This document shows positions 1-5,323 of a DNA stretch of 8,798 nt, one piece after another; positions within the stretch are counted from its first letter, which is position 1, and each line of letters begins with the position of its first letter. The DNA lies in contig URNE01000072.1 in assembly GCA_900549045.1 (NCBI GenBank), positions 1 through 8,798 of the forward strand. Direction: 5' to 3'. The notes beneath the pieces are model-generated. The model saw only the letters and a list, made by a program, of their open reading frames with translations. It was not told where the DNA came from and ran no database searches. A program made the position numbers and the translations under genes. Origin of the DNA: an uncultured bacterium (GTDB lineage Bacteria; Verrucomicrobiota; Lentisphaeria; Victivallales; UBA1829).

Positions 1-390
1 GACGACGCTCGCTGTTTTTCCGTTTTCCGCGCATTCGGGGATACGAACCGTTTCATTGAAGAACACGGATTCGATTACATCCGCCCCTGGCTTCTGCATT
101 CGGCGCTGAGTCTTTTTGCCTACATGTACGAACGCGCAAAGCCGGAATTCCGGGAAGAGTTCTTCGGAAAAATGAACGCTTATTTCCATTCCACCGGCTG
201 CACACCGCGCACGAAAATTCCGTCCGGACCGTGGCGCGGAGCATCCGCGCCCGACAAAATCCGCTGGGGGATGCTCCGTATTCTGCATCCGCTGTCGCTC
301 CGCGCTATTTTACGGAAGGACAAAAAAGCTTACGACCGGCTGATCGCGTTCCGCCTTTTTCTGCTGTATCTTTTCCGCAAGCTCAGTTGA
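1..390 (+). CDS. Probable family 2 glycosyltransferase, C-terminal part (5' end outside window)
   Basis: The frame is open from the first base to a TGA at 388-390, giving 129 residues without a start codon, so the gene begins upstream. The fragment reads CFSVFRAFGDTNRFIEEHG, then an aromatic helical stretch (PWLLHSALSLFAYMYERAKP), then REEFFGKMNAYFHS, and ends in a basic hydrophobic tail (LFLLYLFRKLS). This arrangement resembles the region after the catalytic domain in many GT2 (GT-A fold) transferases acting on cell-surface glycans, where a helical segment is followed by a charged 'EFF..M' helix. The catalytic DxD part is not in the window, so the assignment rests on C-terminal resemblance only. 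No transmembrane helix is certain; the C-terminal hydrophobic segment is short. The gene converges with the AraC gene and overlaps its 3' end by 8 bp. Confidence 0.55.
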   Translation, partial: DDARCFSVFRAFGDTNRFIEEHGFDYIRPWLLHSALSLFAYMYERAKPEFREEFFGKMNAYFHSTGCTPRTKIPSGPWRGASAPDKIRWGMLRILHPLSLRAILRKDKKAYDRLIAFRLFLLYLFRKLS

Positions 391-1243
391 GTTCCAGTCC
401 GGAAGGACGCTGCGAGCGTTTCCGGAACCCGAGCGGAGTTTCTCCCGTATGCTTCCGGAAAGAGAAACAGAACCACGCACTCCCCTGATAGTGGAGGAGT
501 TCCGCAATTTTCCAGATCGGCGTTGACGTTTCCGCCAGCAGACGCTTCGCTTCCATCATCCGCAACTCGAAAAGGAATTGCGCAGGCGACGGATAACCGG
601 ACTTTTCCCAGTGACGCGAAAACGTCCGCCGGGAAAAGCCGTGCTGACGCGCGAGTTCGTCAAAATCGATTTCCTGCATGCAGTTCAAACGCAGGTACGA
701 TGCGATTCTCCGGATTTTTTCATCGGCCTCCGCCAGCGGCGTCTGCTCCAGTTTCCGGGCGAGAAGAATTTCCCGGACAATCTGAAAACAGAGCATGTCT
801 ATTCGGTCGACCACGCCGAATTCTTCCGAATGCCGCGCAAACTCCTGAAGCTGCATGAACAGCGCATGAAACGCGGCGGACTCCGGCATCGGACAGAGAC
901 TCAATTCATCTTCCACCCCGAGCGCACGGATTGCATCCGCATATTTCCGGTCATAGGTGAAATAGATTACCGTATTAAATTTGCCCTCCTTGACCACATG
1001 GAATTCATTCGGGCGCTTGATGAAAATATGGGGGTAGCGGCAGATGTATTCCCGTCCGTTCACCACGCGGCGGCAAATCTCCGTATCGCCGCCGAAACAG
1101 CAGCAGAATTGCAGGGTATCCACAAACATTGTCGAGCTGTAAGGGTGGAAAACAAGGTGCGCAAGCGAGCGTACCGGAGGAATCTGCGGATTCTCCAGCA
1201 TTCGCTCTTTCTTTTCAAAATTCAAAATGAACGGTACAGACAT
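383..1243 (-). CDS. AraC-family transcriptional regulator
   Basis: A 286-residue protein of normal AraC-family length. Residues about 25-120 form a beta-rich, cupin-like ligand-binding region (includes PHIFIKRPNEFHVV at 71-84). Residues about 175-280 are the DNA-binding domain with two helix-turn-helix units: the first at about 192-213 (DFDELARQHGFSRRTFSRHW), the second at about 242-275 (PIWKIAELLHYQGSAWFCFS, then FRKHTGETPLGFRK), the usual AraC signature. An unusual CCC run sits at 47-49. It is transcribed divergently from the GH36 operon, so control of that operon in response to a sugar is the natural inference. The start is uncertain: a good -10 box lies only 8 nt before this ATG, so translation would be nearly leaderless. 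An ATG at codon 15 (1199-1201), preceded by purine-rich AAGAAAGAG, would give a normal leader. The 3' end overlaps the convergent glycosyltransferase gene. Confidence 0.92.
   Translation of the reverse strand: MSVPFILNFEKKERMLENPQIPPVRSLAHLVFHPYSSTMFVDTLQFCCCFGGDTEICRRVVNGREYICRYPHIFIKRPNEFHVVKEGKFNTVIYFTYDRKYADAIRALGVEDELSLCPMPESAAFHALFMQLQEFARHSEEFGVVDRIDMLCFQIVREILLARKLEQTPLAEADEKIRRIASYLRLNCMQEIDFDELARQHGFSRRTFSRHWEKSGYPSPAQFLFELRMMEAKRLLAETSTPIWKIAELLHYQGSAWFCFSFRKHTGETPLGFRKRSQRPSGLELN
398..426. terminator. Strong hairpin at the convergent gene ends, possible terminator without a U-tract
   Basis: TCCGGAA (398-404) pairs with TTCCGGA (420-426), and inside it ACGCT (407-411) pairs with AGCGT (415-419). 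That leaves a 2-nt bulge (GG, 405-406) and a GCG loop. The hairpin starts 8 nt after the glycosyltransferase stop and lies within the last codons of the AraC gene. No T-run follows on either strand, so intrinsic termination is doubtful; it may be an mRNA 3'-end stabiliser or chance within coding sequence. Confidence 0.3.
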
Positions 1244-1251
1244 AATACGGT

Positions 1252-1279
1252 ATTATACAGCGGAACGGAGAAAAATCAA
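1252..1279 (-). promoter_or_regulatory. Sigma70-type promoter for the AraC regulator
   Basis: On the minus strand TTGATT (1279-1274) and a perfect TATAAT (1257-1252) are separated by 16 bp. The predicted start of transcription, about 7 nt past the -10 box, falls near 1245, only 1-2 nt before the annotated ATG at 1243. Either the message is leaderless or the in-frame ATG at 1201 is the true start. Confidence 0.5.
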
Positions 1280-1300
1280 GTGACCGAAAAACAATATTTA

Positions 1301-1325
1301 TTTGTCCAGACCAGCTATAGACAAA
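1301..1325. promoter_or_regulatory. Inverted repeat overlapping the GH36 -35 box, candidate operator
   Basis: TTTGTC (1301-1306) and GACAAA (1320-1325) are perfect inverted copies with a 13-bp spacer. The right arm overlaps the TAGACA -35 box at 1318-1323. The placement suits a regulator acting on the GH36 operon promoter. AraC proteins more often use direct repeats, so the binding protein is unknown. Confidence 0.35.
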
Positions 1326-1346
1326 AAACGTTTTCCGTGTTATAAT
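1318..1346 (+). promoter_or_regulatory. Sigma70-type promoter of the GH36 operon
   Basis: TAGACA (1318-1323; five of six bases match TTGACA) and a perfect TATAAT (1341-1346) are separated by the ideal 17 bp. Transcription would start near 1353, leaving a leader of about 49 nt before the GH36 ATG at 1402. It is divergent from the AraC promoter, with about 38 bp between the two -35 boxes. Confidence 0.7.
1325..1334. promoter_or_regulatory. CG-centred palindrome between -35 and -10 boxes, candidate repressor site
   Basis: AAAACGTTTT is a perfect 10-bp palindrome lying in the spacer of the GH36 promoter. A-rich/T-rich arms around a central CG resemble the operator cores of LacI/GalR-family repressors, and the position would allow steric repression. 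A palindrome this short can occur by chance in A/T-rich promoter DNA. Confidence 0.25.
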
Positions 1347-1401
1347 TACAGAGAAAGCCGCATAAAGCACAAAACAACGGAATCAATACGAGGAGAAAAC
1401 A

Positions 1402-3189
1402 ATGCCTTTCCGAATTGACGCGAAAAAGAAAATTTTTCTCGCAACCACCGCCGACATGTCGTATGCGTTCGCAATCAGGGAAAACGGTGTTCCCGTCAAT
1501 CTGCATTGGGGCGGACGAATCGACCGTCTCGACGACTTGACCGATGAATCCGAAATCTCCTGGTTCCGCATCAGTCATTATTGCGGGCGCGCGAAATCCA
1601 GCCGCATGGAATTTCCCGCATACGTTCCGAGACATTATTATGAACCCTGTCTGAAATTATCCTCCCCAGACCGGGCTCTGGAACTGATGTATGAATCGCA
1701 CAGACTGGAAAACGAAAATCACCTGATCGTCACTCTCCGCGAACCGGGATGCGGACTCGTCGTCAACCTTCACTATGAACTGTTTCCGGAATTCGATCTG
1801 ATTCAGCGTCACGCCGAACTCATCAATGAAGGCAACGCGGAGATCCGCGTGGAAAATCTCTTTTCGGCCGCCTGGAATCTGCCGCGCGGAGAAGCGCCGC
1901 GCCTGACCACGCTTCAGGGCGGATGGGGACAGGAATACCAGATTCACCGCACAATGCTCGATCAGGGCGAGCACATCCTTGAAAGCCGGACCGGAATCAG
2001 CGGACATACCGCCGTTCCGTTCTTCGCATTCGATGCGGGAAACGCCGATGAAACATCCGGCGACGTCTATTTCGGCACGCTTCTCTGGAGCGGCAGCTGG
2101 AAGTTCATTTTCGAACGCGACGTCTATGCCGAAAACCGCGTTTCCGGAGGACTGAACGACTTTGATTTTGCGCTCACCCTCCCCCCGGGCGAACGCTTCG
2201 CCGCTCCGCGCTTCCTCGCGGGATTCTCCCGCCGCGGATTCGGCGAAATGACCAGACACATTCATCGCTACAGCGCAAAACACTTCTATCCGGAAAACAT
2301 GCGCAACCGCGTCATGCCGGTTGTTTTCAACACATACTCCTGCATCCGCGGAGCGGAAGTGACCGAACAGAACGTCCTTGATCTGATCCCGCGCGCGGCG
2401 GACGTCGGCTGCGAACTCTTCATCATCGACGCCGGCTGGCAGCAGAACATGGGCGACTGGACCATTCATCCGGAAAAATTTCCCGGCGGCTTCCGCAAAA
2501 TCATCGAATCCGTCCGCGCGCACGGCATGGAGTTCGGAATCTGGGTTGAGTTCGAGCGTGTCGATTCCGCAAGCCGCGTCTACCGGGAACATCCGGAATG
2601 GCTGATCGACCGCGAGAACTACACGCTTCTCAACTTCGCCCGCCGCGATGTTCTGGAATACATTCACGGCGTTCTCCACAAGCTCCTGACAGAGAACGAC
2701 ATCGTTTATTTCAAGATGGATCTGAACCGCTATCTGGAAATCCCGGCAGTTGAAAACCGGCGCGAGATGCGGACTCGGTACATGTTGAACTTCTATGAAC
2801 TGATGCAGCGTCTGACCGCAGAGTTTCCGCACGTCTTCTTTGAAAACTGCGCAAGCGGAAGCGGACGCGGCGATCTGGAGATGGACCGTTATTTCGCCCG
2901 CGTCAACCGGAGCGACAACCAGGATACGCTGGATATTCTGAACATTCAGGAAGGTTTCACCTACCTGCACTTCCCGAAGATGGCGGGCGGCGGATGCCAG
3001 ATCAGCAAAAGCTATTCCTACTTCTTCAATCATCGCGAAATTCCGCTCCGCTTCATGGCGCATGCCGCGCTGATGGGCTGGCCCTCTCTCGGCATTCCGC
3101 TCCACAAAAGTTCTCCGGAGGAGATTGCGGAGTGCAAAGGATATCTGGACCTGAACCGCAAAATCCGTCACATCGTGGCTTTCGGCTAA
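1402..3189 (+). CDS. GH36 alpha-galactosidase-like protein, ended early by an in-frame TAA
   Basis: The 595-residue product contains the N-terminal beta-supersandwich and the catalytic TIM barrel of glycoside hydrolase family 36, which releases terminal alpha-linked galactose by a retaining mechanism. Visible motifs: FIIDAGW (340-346) and GDW (351-353); FGIWVEF (378-384) with REHPEW (395-400); YFKMDLNR (437-443), where D440 is the expected nucleophile (family form YIKWDMNR); FENCASGSGRGDLEM (480-494); and NRSDNQDTLD (502-511), where D505 is the expected acid/base. There is no signal peptide, so it should be cytoplasmic. AGGAG (1391-1395) lies 6 nt before the ATG. Family members usually have 700 or more residues. 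Here translation stops at the end of the barrel (IRHIVAFG), yet the missing C-terminal domain is encoded downstream in the same frame. The enzyme may be inactive or unstable, or the gene may be a recent pseudogene. It is the first gene of the operon, divergent from the AraC regulator. Confidence 0.9.
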   Translation: MPFRIDAKKKIFLATTADMSYAFAIRENGVPVNLHWGGRIDRLDDLTDESEISWFRISHYCGRAKSSRMEFPAYVPRHYYEPCLKLSSPDRALELMYESHRLENENHLIVTLREPGCGLVVNLHYELFPEFDLIQRHAELINEGNAEIRVENLFSAAWNLPRGEAPRLTTLQGGWGQEYQIHRTMLDQGEHILESRTGISGHTAVPFFAFDAGNADETSGDVYFGTLLWSGSWKFIFERDVYAENRVSGGLNDFDFALTLPPGERFAAPRFLAGFSRRGFGEMTRHIHRYSAKHFYPENMRNRVMPVVFNTYSCIRGAEVTEQNVLDLIPRAADVGCELFIIDAGWQQNMGDWTIHPEKFPGGFRKIIESVRAHGMEFGIWVEFERVDSASRVYREHPEWLIDRENYTLLNFARRDVLEYIHGVLHKLLTENDIVYFKMDLNRYLEIPAVENRREMRTRYMLNFYELMQRLTAEFPHVFFENCASGSGRGDLEMDRYFARVNRSDNQDTLDILNIQEGFTYLHFPKMAGGGCQISKSYSYFFNHREIPLRFMAHAALMGWPSLGIPLHKSSPEEIAECKGYLDLNRKIRHIVAFG

Positions 3190-3519
3190 CTTTACCGCAT
3201 TGCATCGCACCTGCAGAAGAGTTAAGCCGCAATGGAGTTCGTACTTCCGGATCGTTCGGAAGCGCTCGTGTTTGTCTTCGCACACGGACTCCAGTTCGCG
3301 GAACAGCTTCCGAACCTTCATCTGGAAGGACTTGACCCGGAAGCGGTTTATGAAATCGCCCGCTACGGACGTCATGATTCGGAACGCGACAATTTCTGTT
3401 CCGTTCCGGAACCGGAACCACGCCCGATATCCGGACGCGGTCTCGCCGAGCTCGGCCTCCGCGTCGGTCTTGACGGCGATTTCGACAGCAGAATCTTTCA
3501 CCTGAAAAAAATCAAATAA
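3190..3519 (+). pseudogene. Detached GH36 C-terminal beta-sandwich domain, cut off by two in-frame TAA codons
   Basis: Reading on from the GH36 gene in the same frame gives LYRIASHLQKS, a second TAA (3223-3225), and then about 97 open codons to a TAA at 3517-3519. The sequence fits the usual C-terminal domain of GH36: LPDRSEALVFVF, LHLEGLDPEAVYEI, and the closing SGRGLAELGLRV and LDGDFDSRIFHL. FG-stop-LYRI also fits the family, where a residue such as Asp or Glu joins FG to LYR. Without the two stops the protein would be 705 residues, the normal length, and no frameshift is needed. Each stop could arise from GAA by one G-to-T change (inference). An ATG at 3232 could start a 95-residue separate domain, but only a weak AAGAG about 12 nt upstream precedes it. 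The rest of the domain has no further stops, which suggests recent damage or some residual use. Confidence 0.75.
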
Positions 3520-3530
3520 AGGAGATGTCA
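3520..3530 (+). promoter_or_regulatory. Ribosome binding site that fixes the pseudopilin start
   Basis: AGGAG (3520-3524) touches the first ATG (3525) with no spacing, so that ATG is an unlikely start. The next in-frame ATG at 3531 is 6 nt away, the usual distance, and gives the basic MKRKK start expected of a prepilin leader. The site begins one base after the stop of the GH36 C-terminal fragment, showing close coupling. Confidence 0.75.
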
Positions 3531-4295
3531 ATGAAACGGAAAAAACAAATTTTCACCCTTGTGGAGCTGCTCATCACGATTGCGATCATCGCCATTCTTG
3601 CAGCGATGCTTTTGCCTGCATTGAACAAGGCCAGGGCCAGCGCTCAGGCAATCTCCTGCTCAAGCAATCTTCGGCAGATCGGGATTGCCGCACTCGCTTA
3701 CTCCGGGGATAACCAGGATTATTATCCGCTGGCCAATTGGCGGTGGAATGACGAATTTGCATTCAACAATTCCTTCCCGCCGTTGCTTTATCCCTATATT
3801 GCCGATTCGGAATTCCCGGTAAAGGGAGCGATCAACAAGGTGTATCTCTGTCCGGCGGCAAGGAAAGAAAACTGCGTCAGGGGAAGCAGCCGGGACGGCA
3901 TGCCAATTACCAGTTATGCGTGGAACGCATTGCTCGGGCTTTATCAGGAAAACGCTTCGGAGCAGTTCAAGTACATGCCGCGCCGGATCGGCAAATGCCG
4001 GCAGCCCTCGCTGGCGATTGTCATTCAGGATCATGATTTCAGTAAAATCTACGGCGGAAATAATTGCGGTATAGAGAGCAACTCCGCTTATTTCAACTAT
4101 CATACGCAGGATGTCGCTTTCAGATGCGCGCCATTGCCGCATGGAGGAAAAGATAATGTCGCAATGGCGGATGGACATGTCGCCTCTAGAAATCCGAATC
4201 GTCTTAGCCCGAACGATTTCAATCTGAGCTATCTGTACGGCAACAATTATGGTTCAGACGCTTCGACACGTTCGTATTCCGTCTGGCCTTATTGA
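3531..4295 (+). CDS. Prepilin-like protein (type II secretion/type IV pilin N-terminus, H-x9-DG C-terminus)
   Basis: The 254-residue product starts with a short basic leader (MKRKKQI), then FTLVELLITIAIIAILAAML, the N-terminal helix of type IV pilins and type II secretion pseudopilins. F8 is the expected mature +1 residue and E12 is the conserved Glu at +5. Residue -1 is Ile instead of the usual Gly. The rest is a soluble domain containing CSSNLRQIGIAALAY (43-57) and, near the end, H204 and D214-G215 in HGGKDNVAMADGH, the H-x9-DG motif of a protein type amplified in Lentisphaerota and Planctomycetota. It would sit in the cytoplasmic membrane after processing by a prepilin peptidase and might assemble into a pseudopilus or other envelope fibre. 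The ATG at 3525 would add two residues (MS) but is poorly spaced from the RBS. The gene begins 11 nt after the GH36 fragment, so it is probably cotranscribed. Its exact role in glycan use is unknown. Confidence 0.88.
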   Translation: MKRKKQIFTLVELLITIAIIAILAAMLLPALNKARASAQAISCSSNLRQIGIAALAYSGDNQDYYPLANWRWNDEFAFNNSFPPLLYPYIADSEFPVKGAINKVYLCPAARKENCVRGSSRDGMPITSYAWNALLGLYQENASEQFKYMPRRIGKCRQPSLAIVIQDHDFSKIYGGNNCGIESNSAYFNYHTQDVAFRCAPLPHGGKDNVAMADGHVASRNPNRLSPNDFNLSYLYGNNYGSDASTRSYSVWPY

Positions 4296-4305
4296 TTGAA
4301 CGGAC

Positions 4306-4335
4306 GGGGACCCGGTTTGCTGGCGGCGGGTTCCC
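4306..4335 (+). terminator. Hairpin after the pseudopilin gene, weak terminator or processing candidate
   Basis: GGGGACCCG (4306-4314) pairs with CGGGTTCCC (4327-4335) over 9 bp including one G-U pair, with a 12-nt loop. It begins 10 nt after the TGA of the pseudopilin gene. No T-run follows, so it is more likely an mRNA stability or partial-termination element than a full intrinsic terminator. Confidence 0.35.
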
Positions 4336-4344
4336 GAAGGTTCG

Positions 4345-4358
4345 CAATGCCAGCATTG
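4345..4358 (+). repeat. Small inverted repeat in the gap before the CBM-like gene
   Basis: CAATGC and GCATTG are perfect inverted copies separated by 2 nt; as RNA this gives a 5-bp stem with a 4-nt loop, followed by TTAATAAAT. It could be a weak terminator or a DNA-binding site. The rest of the 4296-4417 gap has no clear promoter; a GATACT at 4390-4395 lacks a good -35 partner. Confidence 0.25.
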
Positions 4359-4417
4359 TTAATAAATCGGAGAATTAACCGAGCATCGCGATACTAACAG
4401 CAGGAAAGGAGATCACG

Positions 4418-5323
4418 ATGAGATTTGCTGTCATTCTTTTTCTTTTGGTCGGAACGCTTCAGGCGGAGGAGATCAAACGACCGGCATGGAACTGGTATGG
4501 GGGATGGAAAGTCAAGGCTGAATCGGCCTGCATTGTCCATACTCCCAAAACCTGGCCCAAACTTCTGCGCACCGTTCCGTTGAAGGCGGATACACTGTAT
4601 CAATGCAGTTTCTCATATCTTGCGCCGGAAGGGGGGCTGCATTGCCGCGGCGGTAAAAATTCAGTCGCGCTTCCCGCGCAAAAGACCTTTGCCCCGGCAA
4701 AGCTTTACTTCAAAACCGATGGTGACGGCAAGGCGGAATTGAGCTGGTATACTGAAGGAAGCTTGCCGTATCCCGCCGAGGTCAAGGATATCGACGTTGA
4801 GGCTGTTGACGGTGAAAAACATGCGGTAAAGCTGGATTTTGACAATGATCCGGGGCCGTTTCCTGTCGCGTTTTCCCGCCATGTCCGCTGGATGCGCGCT
4901 GGCGGCGACAAACTTGGAACGCTGACGGTCGTGTCTGCCGCTGACCATATTGACGGTGGCAAGGCCATGCGCCTGAAGTGGGATTCCGAGAATCCGCCGG
5001 AACGGATCAATGCGGTATCCGTGCCGGTTCCGGTCATTCCCGGAAAAGTTTACCGCGTTGGCGGCTGGTTCAAGGCCGACCATGACGGAAAGGCCCAGAT
5101 CATCGTCGATGGCGGCTGGCAGAAAGGGCTGGAGCACTGGGTGAAATTCAATAACTTCACGGTTTCTCCGGAATGGCAGCACCGGTCATTTGAAATTGAA
5201 GTTCCGACAGCGGAAAGAATCATTCAGCTGAAATCCGGAGTTCTGACGTTGTCGATCGGCTTGTTCTGCGGCGGAAGTCATGAGCTTGATGTCAAGGGAA
5301 TCACCTGGGAGAGTGTCCGATGA
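4418..5323 (+). CDS. Secreted protein of two carbohydrate-binding-like beta-sandwich domains
   Basis: A 301-residue protein starting with a short signal peptide (RFAVILFLLVGTLQA, likely cut after residue 16, before EE). The mature part seems to hold two beta-sandwich domains, at about 20-130 and 135-300. The second has the look of CBM4/9-type modules: GGKAMRLKW (180-188), IPGKVYRVGGWFKADHDGKA (207-226), then SPEWQHRSFEIEVP (250-263). Many Trp residues (W24, W26, W30, W46, W234, W241) could stack on sugars. No catalytic domain or conserved acid pair is evident, so it probably binds glycan or serves as a partner of the enzyme encoded next. AAGGAG (4406-4411) lies 6 nt before the ATG. The TGA overlaps the ATG of the next gene by 4 nt (ATGA), so translation is coupled and the two proteins are likely made in similar amounts. 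The family assignment is from pattern, not from a database match. Confidence 0.75.
   Translation: MRFAVILFLLVGTLQAEEIKRPAWNWYGGWKVKAESACIVHTPKTWPKLLRTVPLKADTLYQCSFSYLAPEGGLHCRGGKNSVALPAQKTFAPAKLYFKTDGDGKAELSWYTEGSLPYPAEVKDIDVEAVDGEKHAVKLDFDNDPGPFPVAFSRHVRWMRAGGDKLGTLTVVSAADHIDGGKAMRLKWDSENPPERINAVSVPVPVIPGKVYRVGGWFKADHDGKAQIIVDGGWQKGLEHWVKFNNFTVSPEWQHRSFEIEVPTAERIIQLKSGVLTLSIGLFCGGSHELDVKGITWESVR

Noticed and set aside
578..1345. A 255-codon + strand open frame across the AraC gene and the promoter region
   Set aside because: It lies antisense to a well-supported AraC regulator and runs through both promoters. The product has no family features.
3187..3225. Selenocysteine or pyrrolysine recoding at the GH36 internal stops
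   Set aside because: Both codons are TAA, not TGA or TAG, and no recoding structure is apparent, so these mechanisms do not apply.
3400..3420. Near-palindromic GTTCC/GGAAC repeats in the GH36 C-terminal fragment
   Set aside because: They fall in coding sequence for an alternating Pro-Glu stretch (VPEPEPRP) and follow from CCG/GAA codon use.
1657..3531. A 624-codon open frame on the minus strand opposite the GH36 gene
   Set aside because: It is the antisense shadow of a GC-biased gene. The + strand has clear GH36 motifs, RBS and promoter; the minus frame shows no recognisable domain and no RBS, and its composition is typical of an antisense frame.
4383..4400. A separate promoter in front of the CBM-like gene
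   Set aside because: GATACT at 4390-4395 is a fair -10 box, but no TTGACA-like hexamer lies 16-18 bp upstream; read-through from the upstream genes is simpler.
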